DNA of 20,297 nt from CAYHIN01 sp964356705 (GTDB lineage: Bacteria; Patescibacteriota; Microgenomatia; CAZETR01; Amesbacteraceae). The position numbers and the translations under genes were made by a program. The notes under the pieces were generated by a model. The model made no database searches and was not told the origin of the DNA. It saw only the letters and a list, made by a program, of their open reading frames with translations. The stretch is taken from NCBI GenBank assembly GCA_964356705.1, contig CAYHIN010000013.1, positions 1-20,297 on the forward strand. The letters run 5' to 3'. Shown in pieces: positions 1-7,725 of the stretch; within the stretch, counting starts at the first letter, position 1; every line of letters starts with the position of its first letter.

Positions 1-1082
1 TTCTTCAGCACATACTTCGCCGCTTTGGTCGATCCCTTCTTCACAATCACATCTTTATTCATAAGGTCCTTGAGTTCCCGTAGGATCGTGTCCTCAGACA
101 CCATCGTCAGCAGGTTTCGCGCTCCTGCCATCGCTATCTCTCCATGCGCATTCAGATACTCGACGATTCGCATCTGCCGTTCAGACAGAGCTACCTGTTT
201 CCCCATTCTCTGTTTGATATGGGTATCCACAGACAGTTCTCGGATCTTTTCTTTTATCCGCGTCAGCTCGAGGGCCAGTGCCCGGGTAAATACCGAGAGC
301 CAATTGGTCAGATCCCGGTCTTCCAAGTGGGTTGACTGGTTAGACACTTCCATGAGCGCCCCAAAGTAGTCAGCCGCATTTTTATCAAAATACTCCTCCA
401 GGGCAAACAGGCGTTTGATGTCATATCCTTCAGACAGCAAGATTAGGGTGGCAAATGCCCGGGCCGTCCGCCCATTTCCTTCTACAAATGGATGAATTGC
501 GGCCAAGACATAATGCGCGATACCCGCTCGAAGCACTGGGTGTTCCTTCTTCCCAAAGTCCGAGTTCAGCCACCGCAAAAAATCGTCGACCAGAAATGGC
601 ACTTCATGAAAGCCTGGTGGGCGAAATCCTACTTCCCCAGTCAGAGAATTCTTGAGTACCACCTGAGTTTGTCTATATTTACCCGATTGTTCTGTTTGAA
701 CTATCCTATAAGTGACCAATCGTTGGATCTCGCACAGCATTTCTTTGGTGTATTCCTCGATTTTCTTTTGGTCCAGATATTCCAGTACATCCCGGTAGTT
801 GATCACTTCCTGCACATCCCGGTCTCGGGCTACCACCCCCGCGTCCGAGGCCGCGGCCAGATCCTCCACATTTTGCTCCACGATTATCTTGGCTTCCCCC
901 ATTGTCAGGTCATTGCCTTCCAGAGCCGTTCCATAGTGAGCGGCCCGCAGTCTAGCGTCTTCTTTGAACTTGGCTTCCCAAGCCGGCACCAATGGTGCGT
1001 TATCAATGACCTCTTTCGCAGCTTCCACCAAGCCAATATTTTTGAGAATATCGGTAGAAATGGTATATTTTGGTATGTACAT
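1..1082 (-). CDS. Fic-domain protein (partial, 3' end outside window)
   Basis: This is a likely Fic family AMPylase or related nucleotidyl-transferase that modifies target proteins. About 360 residues are visible and the frame is still open at base 1. I translated it from the minus strand. The Fic core motif HPFVEGNGR lies at residues 197-205 and supplies the catalytic His and the phosphate-binding GNGR loop. An ALEGN stretch (Glu55) near the N terminus resembles the inhibitory helix motif of self-inhibited Fic proteins. The part after about residue 300 (AGARNLLTMVSEDTILRELKDL) looks like a winged-helix domain, common at the C terminus of this family. The start MYIPKYTIS fits the usual beginning of the Fic N-terminal domain. 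The frame stays open upstream, but nothing conserved is seen there, and no Shine-Dalgarno site or clear promoter was found. The target is unknown. Confidence 0.9.
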   Translation of the reverse strand, partial: MYIPKYTISTDILKNIGLVEAAKEVIDNAPLVPAWEAKFKEDARLRAAHYGTALEGNDLTMGEAKIIVEQNVEDLAAASDAGVVARDRDVQEVINYRDVLEYLDQKKIEEYTKEMLCEIQRLVTYRIVQTEQSGKYRQTQVVLKNSLTGEVGFRPPGFHEVPFLVDDFLRWLNSDFGKKEHPVLRAGIAHYVLAAIHPFVEGNGRTARAFATLILLSEGYDIKRLFALEEYFDKNAADYFGALMEVSNQSTHLEDRDLTNWLSVFTRALALELTRIKEKIRELSVDTHIKQRMGKQVALSERQMRIVEYLNAHGEIAMAGARNLLTMVSEDTILRELKDLMNKDVIVKKGSTKAAKYVLK

Positions 1083-1228
1083 AATTTCAGGCGAGCAGAT
1101 GGAGGTATCCCTTTTTGTCGCGCGCAGGGAACCCGCAGGTATCGATCCGAGCACGACCAAAAACGGGGTACCGAATCCGCGCAGCCAACACCGCGTTAAT
1201 AGTACGGTAAATAAGCGTTAAATACAAT

Positions 1229-1477
1229 ATGTCAAAAAAGTTTCATCTCGAGATAGTCACCCAGATGCTCACCCTTTGCACCTCGGCCTTTGGCCTCGTG
1301 GCAGCCCTCGCCTGGAATGCGGCCATCCAGACCTTTATCAAAGACTTTGTAGAGCCCTACATCCCCAGAGGCAGCTCAGTCGCCCTCTCCCAGCTCGTCT
1401 ACGCCCTCATAGTCACCGTCCTCGTCGTCACAATCACCATCTACCTCTCCCAAGTCAAAGAACGATTGGAGAAATAA
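1229..1477 (+). CDS. DUF5654 family small membrane protein
   Basis: An 82-residue protein with two predicted membrane helices (about 8-33 and 51-74) separated by a short loop containing IPRG, and a charged C-terminal tail (QVKERLEK). The N-terminal pattern, a basic start followed by LTLCTSAFGLVAALAWNAAI, is typical of the DUF5654 family found in archaea and CPR bacteria, which has no known function. The length matches the family. The protease gene at 1481 begins three bases after the stop, so the two are probably co-transcribed. Upstream sequence is AT-rich (TTAAAT and TACAAT close to the ATG), but I could not define a convincing promoter, and there is no Shine-Dalgarno site. Confidence 0.85.
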   Translation: MSKKFHLEIVTQMLTLCTSAFGLVAALAWNAAIQTFIKDFVEPYIPRGSSVALSQLVYALIVTVLVVTITIYLSQVKERLEK

Positions 1478-1480
1478 CTC

Positions 1481-3109
1481 ATGTCAGACTCTTCGGGCGA
1501 TCTGATTCATCCAAAAGATCAAAACTTATCGCTCACCGCAAAAATTTCTTTAGGAGTACTCACGGGAGCACTCTTAACCGCCTGCCAAACAGAAGCAAAA
1601 ATGCCACTCCCGATATCTCCTACTGTCACACAACTCCCAACTCACACCGAAACTTATATTCCTTCTACCACACCAAATCCCACTGAGACAATTTCGCCAT
1701 CATCCACTCCAGATGTCACCCAAACTCCCCCACAGCCCACTTCCACAATGCCATCCGATGATGAAATCCATCAAATAACCTACAACAGGACCTTTGCCAC
1801 AGTCACCGCCGAAGCCAATACAGGCGAATTAATGAAAGAGCTACCTCAAGTAGTCCTAGATTCTGCAGTTGATCTCGAATTTTGTTCAGGTAATCTCATA
1901 GTCCTTGAAAAGGTAGCACCAAATCTATCTTATGGACTTATAACCACAGCGGGGCATTGCATAAAAATTTATGATCCAGAAAACGTCAGGCGCCCCATTT
2001 TTATAAGACAACCACAAAAAAACAATAATAAGTTGGCTATCAGTTATCTCGAAGCCGAATATGCAAACTCAGACGATTGGACTGAAGATTTTGGGATACT
2101 GGCGGTTTTAATAGAAGGAGATGCGTTTGGTTTGAAACCGCTTGGATTAAATAATGTTCAACCAGGTAATTCTACTTTATCAGTTGGGGATATGTCCTAC
2201 GGCTTAGCCTTTCCAGACGGCCTTCATAACAACCAACCTCTAGTAGGACCAATACAGTCCATCGAATATACCAATACTGCCATCATGAACTATCCTTCTG
2301 TGGGAGGCAGCTCAGGTGCCGGAATTTTTACAGATGGCAAGCTCACTCATATCCACAATATGGGTTGGTGGAATCGTGAGACGGGCCCCTGGGAAGGCGC
2401 AGTCCCTATACCCGAAAATTATCTTACTATTATCTCTACTGCAAAAAATGCGCTAGAAAAGTTTGTCGCCGAAAACCTACCACAGGAAATATCACCAGAG
2501 TTTGCCATCCCGATCTTAGACAAAGAAATATTGCCATCAATTTTAGATCTAACATACACAATTGATTTAGGCGGAGAAACCCAGTATCACCAAAGAGTAG
2601 GAGTTGCTCTATCCTCCCCGGACACAGGTCCAAACATTTTTCATTTTTTAAGTTCTATCAGTTCTCTGGATAGCAATTGGGGTCAGTTAACTATTACCAA
2701 TAAAAATCAACCCGACCTCAACCTCACAATACATCACGACCCCTATCTTGTAGCTTGCTCAAATGAAATTTTTTGTGGGGTATCTGACCCAGGCAATACG
2801 TTGGAAAGCTCTATTCCTCAAATACCAGATTCGTTACTACTTCCAGGAAAGATTTTACCCCAAATTCTCTTTACATTAGATTATAACCACCAATTTCAAG
2901 CTACAGGCTGGCACAGGAACGAGTATGATTTTCCAGTTATAGACAAAGATACAATTCCAGGATCACCAATCATTGTTTTCGACAAAGACCAGAAGTGGAG
3001 AATAATAGGCGTCCATGTCAGTTCTACAGAAAAAGATGTATTCTTCAGTCCCAACATACAAACAAACACCCATGAATCATTTGAAACAGTGAATAGATTC
3101 TTAGAATGA
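1481..3109 (+). CDS. Lipoprotein with trypsin-fold serine protease domain
   Basis: A 542-residue exported protein. Residues 20-35 form a hydrophobic segment ending in LLTAC, a lipobox with Cys35 as the probable lipidated residue. Residues 40-92 are a Pro/Thr/Ser-rich linker that would hold the enzyme away from the membrane. The protease domain shows a full catalytic triad: His159 in TTAGHC, Asp203 in EDFGILAV and Ser278 in GGSSGAG. Cys135 and Cys160 sit where chymotrypsin-like enzymes have the disulfide next to the active His. Residues 345-542 form a second region that may be a degenerate copy of the same fold (a GSPI stretch followed by IIGVHV), with no complete triad. The lipobox is further from the N terminus than usual because a polar segment of about 19 residues precedes it. 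The substrate is unknown. Confidence 0.82.
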   Translation: MSDSSGDLIHPKDQNLSLTAKISLGVLTGALLTACQTEAKMPLPISPTVTQLPTHTETYIPSTTPNPTETISPSSTPDVTQTPPQPTSTMPSDDEIHQITYNRTFATVTAEANTGELMKELPQVVLDSAVDLEFCSGNLIVLEKVAPNLSYGLITTAGHCIKIYDPENVRRPIFIRQPQKNNNKLAISYLEAEYANSDDWTEDFGILAVLIEGDAFGLKPLGLNNVQPGNSTLSVGDMSYGLAFPDGLHNNQPLVGPIQSIEYTNTAIMNYPSVGGSSGAGIFTDGKLTHIHNMGWWNRETGPWEGAVPIPENYLTIISTAKNALEKFVAENLPQEISPEFAIPILDKEILPSILDLTYTIDLGGETQYHQRVGVALSSPDTGPNIFHFLSSISSLDSNWGQLTITNKNQPDLNLTIHHDPYLVACSNEIFCGVSDPGNTLESSIPQIPDSLLLPGKILPQILFTLDYNHQFQATGWHRNEYDFPVIDKDTIPGSPIIVFDKDQKWRIIGVHVSSTEKDVFFSPNIQTNTHESFETVNRFLE

Positions 3110-3112
3110 CTT

Positions 3113-4087
3113 TTATAAGGTAATCACCTGCCACTCCACCCCCTCAGGCAACAGGTGTTCATCCGCCTCAGTCGCTATCACCTGTCCGGTATAATTCCGC
3201 ACATATTCTGCCACTTCGGCTCTGTGTTCATGATCCAGTTCCGAAAATATATCATCCAGTAGCAGCACCGGCTGGCCGTCAAGATAGTTTATCTCACACT
3301 GCTTCAGCCACCACATCATCATCCGTTGCTCGCCTCGAGATCCATATTTGGACACATCCCGCCCGTCTTTGAGGATCACAAAGTCATCCCGGTGGGGCCC
3401 AACGAGTGTCGTGGCCGCCATTACTTCTTCGTGTTCATACTGCTTGAGTCTGGCTTCCGAGATTACACTCTTGTCATAGTCACACATGGCCGCGATCAGA
3501 TACTCCGCCCTTTTGACAGTTATATATTCCCCATTTTTGATCAGCAGCCTATCCCAAAAATACAGCTGAGATCTCTGCGCTCTCCCTTCCCGGATCATGT
3601 CCAGCAGTTTATTTCGCTGCCGCAAACCCTTTTCATAGGACACCAGGCAGCGCCGGTACTCCCGATCCATCTGTGAGATCACAAAATCCAAGTATCTTCT
3701 TCTTTTGCCAGGACTTCCTGTAATCAATTCCATATCCTGGGGTGCAAACAATACCGTGGGCATTCGGCCCACGAAATCCACCATTCTTCGACTCACCCCA
3801 TTCACTTCAAACTTTTTTCGCCCTTCATTCATTATTAGTCCTATTTGACTTATTTGTCCTAGATGACTTATTTCTCCCGTCACTCGAAAAAAGCTCTCTT
3901 CCCACGAAAGCATTTCGACATCGCTATCCGCCCGAAAGCTTTTGCCTGTCGAAAGCAAATATATCGCCTCCACAATATTTGTCTTCCCCGACCCATTATT
4001 CCCAATAATTACTGTTTTGTCAGAAAACTCAAACTCCCGCTTGGGATAGTTCCGAAAGTTCTGTAGTATTAGTTTGCCTATGCCCAT
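3113..4087 (-). CDS. recF: DNA replication and repair protein RecF
   Basis: An SMC-like ATPase that binds DNA at single-strand gaps and helps load RecA through RecOR. The 324-residue protein begins with MGIGKLILQNFRNY, the standard RecF start. The Walker A motif GNNGSGKTN is at residues 29-37, and a Walker B region, PVLLLDDIFSELD, is near the C terminus, both as in the family. Thirty in-frame residues upstream are charged and non-conserved, so I place the start at 4087. A possible extended -10 (TGATAGAAT, about 4098-4106) and a weak AGGA lie upstream. The start codon region overlaps that of the divergent membrane protein by 8 bp. An unusual 9-base-period repeat (3836-3885) is translated in frame as part of the protein. 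The gene stands apart from dnaA/dnaN/gyrB. Confidence 0.95.
   Translation of the reverse strand: MGIGKLILQNFRNYPKREFEFSDKTVIIGNNGSGKTNIVEAIYLLSTGKSFRADSDVEMLSWEESFFRVTGEISHLGQISQIGLIMNEGRKKFEVNGVSRRMVDFVGRMPTVLFAPQDMELITGSPGKRRRYLDFVISQMDREYRRCLVSYEKGLRQRNKLLDMIREGRAQRSQLYFWDRLLIKNGEYITVKRAEYLIAAMCDYDKSVISEARLKQYEHEEVMAATTLVGPHRDDFVILKDGRDVSKYGSRGEQRMMMWWLKQCEINYLDGQPVLLLDDIFSELDHEHRAEVAEYVRNYTGQVIATEADEHLLPEGVEWQVITL
3836..3885. repeat. Nine-base-period repeat (TTTGTCCTA type), copy 1, inside recF
   Basis: The plus strand reads as imperfect units of about nine bases (TAGTCCTAT, TTGACTTAT, TTGTCCTAG, ATGACTTAT). Related runs occur at 6730-6760, 11988-12030 and 12800-12835. Here the repeat is translated in frame within RecF as roughly HLGQISQIGLI. 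It looks like a dispersed low-complexity element tolerated in coding sequence. Confidence 0.55.
4041..4069 (+). promoter_or_regulatory. Probable promoter for membrane protein gene at 4080
   Basis: TTGGGA (4041-4046), a 17-bp spacer and TAGTAT (4064-4069) end ten bases before the ATG at 4080. The promoter lies inside the recF coding sequence and predicts a leader of only three to four bases. The -35 box matches consensus at four of six positions. Confidence 0.45.
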
Positions 4088-4856
4088 CGATTTCCTGATT
4101 CTATCAAGCTTGACCCTTTCCATGTTAGCAGGCGTCCCCTTGTACATATTTTTCCGAAATCGCATGGTAGTTTCCACTCCCCAGGACTCTCATTTTTCCA
4201 GGCGCCGTGTCTTTCATGTCACGTTTACAAACATTCTTCTCAATAGTTTCATTGCCCTCCACATATTTAGTCTTTTTTTGTTCTCCTACAACCAGCTCTT
4301 GGTTCCCCTCTTTGAAAATCAGCTTCTCTCTCTGTTTTTTCTCGTCACCACCGGTCTCACTTTTTATGGCAACGGTATCTACATCACATCCATCATGCTT
4401 GAGGCCTATACTCTCCCACATCTAAAGACTCTCAAAGAGTTCCACACCCAGTTCGTCGCCACTCATCTTTTTCATGGTCCCATCAGTCACGTTCTTATTT
4501 ACTCGGGTTGGCCCACGAGTCTTTTTTTGCTGACTATCCTAAATCGTCATTCTTTTTTCCCAGAGCTTCAGCCTCTCCTGGTCATTGTTCTGGGTATTGG
4601 CGCTTCAATCGCAGGATTTGGCTACGCAGTAGCCCAGATCTACAACCGCACTGCCCCCTACCAGATCATCACTATTTTCACCGGCCTGACCATTTTTTCT
4701 CTCCTAAACTTTCCACTGTACCAGCTGGCTTTCACAAACTACATGAATATTTATTTCTTTAGTTTTTCCTCCTCCGCTTTCTTACTCTTATCTGTCTACA
4801 TTACAAAGACAAAGCTCTCGGGCAAGAGCATAAATTGGTATCTCACAATTCCCTAA
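4080..4856 (+). CDS. Polytopic membrane protein, unknown function
   Basis: A 258-residue protein with about seven hydrophobic segments (roughly residues 4-24, 48-70, 78-103, 133-153, 163-188, 194-214 and 219-241). I do not recognise a family. The loop between the third and fourth helices carries several His residues (LPHLKTLKEFHTQFVATHLFHG), which could bind a metal or haem, but this is only a possibility. I prefer the ATG at 4080. A TTG six bases earlier is in frame. The ATG at 4122 would delete most of the first helix. The 5' end overlaps recF by 8 bp on the opposite strand, and the 3' end overlaps the convergent gene at 4843-5259 by 14 bp. Both ends are therefore shared with other genes, as expected of a compact genome. 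Confidence 0.7.
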   Translation: MPIDFLILSSLTLSMLAGVPLYIFFRNRMVVSTPQDSHFSRRRVFHVTFTNILLNSFIALHIFSLFLFSYNQLLVPLFENQLLSLFFLVTTGLTFYGNGIYITSIMLEAYTLPHLKTLKEFHTQFVATHLFHGPISHVLIYSGWPTSLFLLTILNRHSFFPELQPLLVIVLGIGASIAGFGYAVAQIYNRTAPYQIITIFTGLTIFSLLNFPLYQLAFTNYMNIYFFSFSSSAFLLLSVYITKTKLSGKSINWYLTIP

Positions 4857-5259
4857 ACACTTTTACATAGGTCTGCTTGTCCAACTCCAGCACAGTCATT
4901 CCTAGAGCTAGGGCATTTCCCACAACTACTTCCAGACCATGAAAATCTGAATCTAATTGTAAAACTACCCCTCCATGCCGCCCATCATATTTCTTGAACT
5001 CACCACTCCGAATAGCCTCCATCAAGAGCAATCCCGCGTCATCGTGATCATTCATCTCCGCATCTTTAGCAGGTCCCTCTGGAATAAAATTCTCTGCCTG
5101 CACAAACAATCCCAATAAATATGGGGGCAAAGAATCAATCGTTTCCACCACTCGTTTCAATCTCAACCCATTTCCCCCATCATTTGTAGGGCTCAAACTT
5201 GCTCTAACAGCCTTCGCCGCACCCAATACCAACTCATCTCTATATGTATTTTTATTCAT
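4843..5259 (-). CDS. Hypothetical soluble protein
   Basis: A 138-residue protein I do not recognise. It is soluble and rather acidic, with a helical N-terminal half (AAKAVRASL, then RVVETIDSLPPYLLGLFVQ) and a more beta-like C-terminal half ending in a run with alternating hydrophobics (GGVVLQLDSDFHGLEVVVGNALALGMTVLELD). No signal peptide, membrane helix or metal motif is evident. It follows hicA by 57 bp but has its own candidate promoter: TATAAT (5267-5272) with an upstream TG (extended -10), ending seven bases before the ATG, so the mRNA would be almost leaderless. Its stop codon lies within the end of the convergent membrane protein gene. A role linked to the toxin-antitoxin pair upstream is possible but unsupported. 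Confidence 0.65.
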   Translation of the reverse strand: MNKNTYRDELVLGAAKAVRASLSPTNDGGNGLRLKRVVETIDSLPPYLLGLFVQAENFIPEGPAKDAEMNDHDDAGLLLMEAIRSGEFKKYDGRHGGVVLQLDSDFHGLEVVVGNALALGMTVLELDKQTYVKVFREL

Positions 5260-5266
5260 GGTACGA

Positions 5267-5275
5267 ATTATAACA
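5267..5275 (-). promoter_or_regulatory. Extended -10 promoter for gene 4843-5259
   Basis: On the minus strand TGTTATAAT combines a perfect -10 hexamer with the TG of an extended -10. The hexamer ends seven bases before the ATG at 5259, predicting a start of transcription at or next to the start codon. No good -35 box is seen. Confidence 0.5.
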
Positions 5276-5316
5276 TTAGAAGCCTATAACATAGAAACGC
5301 AGCCTATCGAAAGTAA

Positions 5317-5529
5317 TTAATTTAGGTCAGACTCATTCAGCTCCGCTTGTTTTAAGATCGCTTTCAACAGTCCCACACCCAATGGTTTATTATGCATAGG
5401 AACTGTGGTCCTCCTTCCATCAGAGTGTGTATAAACCACATGACTGCCTTTTGTTTTACGTACTCCAAACCCGTTCTTCTCCAATATCTTTCCCAGCTCT
5501 TTACCTTTCGTCTGTGGCAGTTTGGTCAT
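5317..5529 (-). CDS. hicA: HicA-family mRNA interferase toxin
   Basis: A 70-residue toxin with the small dsRBD-like fold of HicA, which cleaves mRNA when free of its antitoxin. The family pattern is clear: KGKELGKILEKNGF, then KTKGSHVVYTHSDGRRTTVP with the catalytic His in GSH, then HNKPLGVGLLKAILKQAEL. The length is normal. The gene starts five bases after the hicB stop, so the two are co-transcribed with the antitoxin first. No Shine-Dalgarno site precedes it, so translation may depend on coupling to hicB. Confidence 0.9.
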   Translation of the reverse strand: MTKLPQTKGKELGKILEKNGFGVRKTKGSHVVYTHSDGRRTTVPMHNKPLGVGLLKAILKQAELNESDLN

Positions 5530-5534
5530 TTAGT

Positions 5535-5813
5535 TTATAGAGCAAAGCGAGCTCCCAGTGGCACATTCACTCGCGCACTAGTCACTAGTCTTCCATTTAC
5601 TTGCTCTGTTGGAATTTCTTTACCATCTTCAGCCATTACCTCGAGATTTACGTCGATCGCTTCCTTAATATTTTTTAACGCTTCTTCCACAGAAGATCCT
5701 TCAGAATACACCTGCAAAACCGGGCAATAGGCCGTAAAACTTGACTCCCCTTTTCCAGATCTGGAATCAGGATTAACAAGTACCGTATAGTCCAATACTT
5801 TAGCGTTCAACAT
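5535..5813 (-). CDS. hicB: HicB-like antitoxin
   Basis: A 92-residue partner of HicA. The core of the HicB fold is visible: YTVLVNPDSR, then SSFTAYCPVLQVYSEGSSVEEALKNIKEAI, the beta-strand and helix pattern of the degenerate RNase-H-like antitoxin. There is no evident helix-turn-helix or ribbon-helix-helix domain after it; the C terminus (NGRLVTSARVNVPLGARFAL) is short. Self-regulation may therefore work differently from two-domain HicB proteins. The gene follows mutM by 12 bp but has its own promoter, a perfect TATAAT with extended TG ending six bases before the ATG, predicting a leaderless hicBA transcript. Confidence 0.85.
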   Translation of the reverse strand: MLNAKVLDYTVLVNPDSRSGKGESSFTAYCPVLQVYSEGSSVEEALKNIKEAIDVNLEVMAEDGKEIPTEQVNGRLVTSARVNVPLGARFAL

Positions 5814-5819
5814 GCCTAA

Positions 5820-5828
5820 ATTATATCA
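5820..5828 (-). promoter_or_regulatory. Leaderless promoter for hicBA (extended -10)
   Basis: The minus strand reads TGATATAAT, then six bases, then the hicB ATG at 5813. This is a perfect -10 hexamer (5820-5825) with an extended TG, and transcription would start at the A of ATG. The -35 region falls in the mutM coding end and is poor. Confidence 0.6.
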
Positions 5829-6647
5829 TTTCTGACAATTAGGGCAGTAGTATGTCCCCCGTCCACCCAAGACATTTTTTACTATAGTTTCTCCACATCG
5901 TTTACACGCTTTTCCATCCTGTTTATAAGTCCTAAAGTGTTCTTGATAGTGTCCTCCCGCCCCATGTAGATCTAGATAATCATCATAAGTCGCGCCCCCA
6001 TACTTGATCCCCTCATTCAAAACCAATATTATCTTTTCCAACAAGAGACTTAACTGTTCAACTGACAACTGATAACTGATAACTCGGGGATTTATCCCCG
6101 CTTCCCACAAGGCATCATTAGCATAGATATTTCCTACCCCAGATATTACTTCCTGGTTCATTATCACAGTCTTTATCGGACTCCTTAATTTACTTAATCT
6201 CTTAATAAACTCGTCTTTACTTATCTCAAACGGCTCCGGCCCCAGTTTATCCACAAACTTAGGGTTCACTTCTATCCATCCAAATAGTCTCTGATCATTG
6301 AAATATAATTTGCTGTTCTCAAACTCAAATATTACTCTAGTGTGACTACTAGGCATTTTGTTTACAAAGTCCTCAGTGGGATGCCCGCCCGATATTCTCG
6401 TCTTTCCATCGTCATATATCAGTTGCCCCGTCATTTTGAAGTGAAATCCCAGCTCTGTTCCATCTCCGAAATCTATTAGTAACACTTTCCCTTTTCTGTT
6501 TACTCCCACCACGCGTTTCCCGACCAAGTGCTGGATATCTCCCTTCACCGTTCGATTGTTATTTAAGGTTATCTTGGTCAGCTTCTGACCAACCAACACT
6601 CCACCCAACTGTAGTTTTACTGTTTCAATTTCAGGAAGTTCGGGCAT
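5826..6647 (-). CDS. mutM: Formamidopyrimidine-DNA glycosylase (Fpg/MutM)
   Basis: A base-excision repair enzyme that removes 8-oxoguanine and cuts the abasic site. The 273-residue protein starts MPELPEIETV, so Pro2 is the Schiff-base nucleophile and Glu3 the general acid. The GVGNIYANDALWEAGINPR segment is the helix-two-turn-helix. The C-terminal zinc finger uses Cys248, Cys251, Cys268 and Cys271, with the conserved GGRGTYYCPNC. Twenty in-frame residues upstream of this Met are not conserved, so I use 6647. The start overlaps the end of the glycosyltransferase gene by 17 bp. Just after the helix-two-turn-helix, RVISYQLSVEQL is encoded by a seven-base direct repeat (GTTATCA units); the normal length is kept. 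Confidence 0.96.
   Translation of the reverse strand: MPELPEIETVKLQLGGVLVGQKLTKITLNNNRTVKGDIQHLVGKRVVGVNRKGKVLLIDFGDGTELGFHFKMTGQLIYDDGKTRISGGHPTEDFVNKMPSSHTRVIFEFENSKLYFNDQRLFGWIEVNPKFVDKLGPEPFEISKDEFIKRLSKLRSPIKTVIMNQEVISGVGNIYANDALWEAGINPRVISYQLSVEQLSLLLEKIILVLNEGIKYGGATYDDYLDLHGAGGHYQEHFRTYKQDGKACKRCGETIVKNVLGGRGTYYCPNCQK
6058..6086. repeat. Seven-base tandem repeat inside mutM
   Basis: Read on the minus strand the units are GTTATCA, GTTATCA, GTTGTCA and GTTGAAC, about four heptamers in a row. They are translated in frame as VISYQLSVEQ. Heptameric short tandem repeats of this type are usually extragenic in other bacteria. Confidence 0.5.
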
Positions 6648-7725
6648 ACGATTCGACCAATGATAGCATTTGTTTTTTGAAATTCTCCGCCGAAAACTTC
6701 TTCGCATGATTCTTGATATATGTCGTATTCAGTCCTATTTGTCCTATCCGTCTTATCGCCTCCCATAGTCCTTCCTCAGTATATTCATCAAACAGCACTC
6801 CCGTTTTCCCATCTACTACAGTCTCCCTATATCCCCCTCCGTTGTATGCGATCACAGGTGTACCACAAGCCATCGCCTCGACTGGAGTTATCCCAAAGTC
6901 TTCATTAGTAGCCAGTGCGAGGAAAGCTTTTGCTCCACTCATTAGTCTATATTTCTCTTCATCACTTACTCGTCCCAGCAGTTCGACATTTTTTGATCGA
7001 ATATCAAAATTTTTCAATCCCGATTTTTCTCCGGCTATTTTGAGTCTAAATCCATATTTTTCCGCAGCCTCTACAGCCAATTCTATGCCTTTCCCTCCCA
7101 CCAGCCTTGTTACCATAAGATAATAATTGTCATCCTGAACCGCCGTGAAGGATCCAGATTTTACTTCTATTGGCGGATACACCACCACGCTATCTCTTCT
7201 ATAAAACTTTTTTATTCTCTTCGCCACATTCTCACTATTGGCTACAAAGAGGTCTACTTTCTGAGCCTGTTCCCAGTCATATATTCGCAAAAAATGCCCC
7301 ACCACAGCCGCATATACTCGTACCAGCCAATATTTTTGCAGATCAATCGAGGTCTGATATCCGTATAGCCATCTGGGTGGGGTGTGACAATAGCAGATCT
7401 CAGAAACGTTATACTTTTTTCCTAGTCCTTTTGTCACATACCAGCTGGCTGAGGTAATGATCAGGTCGTATCCTGACAGATCAAAAGAACTCCAGATCCA
7501 AGGTGTAAGAAATCGTAATGGGGAAAACAGTTTGTGATAGTACGGGATGGTCTGCATCCAGGACGTAATGACTTTTTTGTTTTCAAACTCTCGTGCCGCA
7601 CTGGATCCCGGCACGCAAAATGCCGTATATATCGGTGCCTCCGGCCACATATCCGAGAGTTGCTTGAGGACTAGCTCTGCCCCACCAAATTCATTCAAAT
7701 AGTCGTGCACTAGTGCTATTCGCAT
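6631..7725 (-). CDS. GT4-family glycosyltransferase
   Basis: A 364-residue GT-B fold enzyme that moves a sugar from a nucleotide donor to a lipid or polysaccharide acceptor at the inner face of the membrane. The N-terminal domain starts MRIALVHDYLNEFGGAE, the usual glycine-rich loop of GT4 enzymes. CHTPPRWLY (113-121) is typical of WbaZ/mannosyltransferase-like members. The donor-binding domain has Arg207 and Lys212 (TRLVGGKG) and the EX7E motif in EDFGITPVEAMACG (275-288). Acceptor and sugar are unknown. The upstream in-frame extension is non-conserved. The start overlaps the exonuclease gene by 35 bp and the end overlaps mutM by 17 bp. A nine-base repeat at 6730-6760 is translated in frame as RRIGQIGLN. 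Confidence 0.93.
   Translation of the reverse strand: MRIALVHDYLNEFGGAELVLKQLSDMWPEAPIYTAFCVPGSSAAREFENKKVITSWMQTIPYYHKLFSPLRFLTPWIWSSFDLSGYDLIITSASWYVTKGLGKKYNVSEICYCHTPPRWLYGYQTSIDLQKYWLVRVYAAVVGHFLRIYDWEQAQKVDLFVANSENVAKRIKKFYRRDSVVVYPPIEVKSGSFTAVQDDNYYLMVTRLVGGKGIELAVEAAEKYGFRLKIAGEKSGLKNFDIRSKNVELLGRVSDEEKYRLMSGAKAFLALATNEDFGITPVEAMACGTPVIAYNGGGYRETVVDGKTGVLFDEYTEEGLWEAIRRIGQIGLNTTYIKNHAKKFSAENFKKQMLSLVESYARTS
6730..6760. repeat. Nine-base-period repeat, copy 2, inside glycosyltransferase gene
   Basis: The plus strand reads AGTCCTATT, TGTCCTATC, CGTCTTATC. It has the same period and consensus as the copies at 3836, 11988 and 12800. It is translated on the minus strand as RRIGQIGLN near the end of the enzyme. 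Confidence 0.55.

Noticed and set aside
492..1199. A 235-residue plus-strand reading frame
   Set aside because: It is the shadow of the Fic gene on the other strand. The minus strand encodes HPFVEGNGR and reads as a conserved protein.
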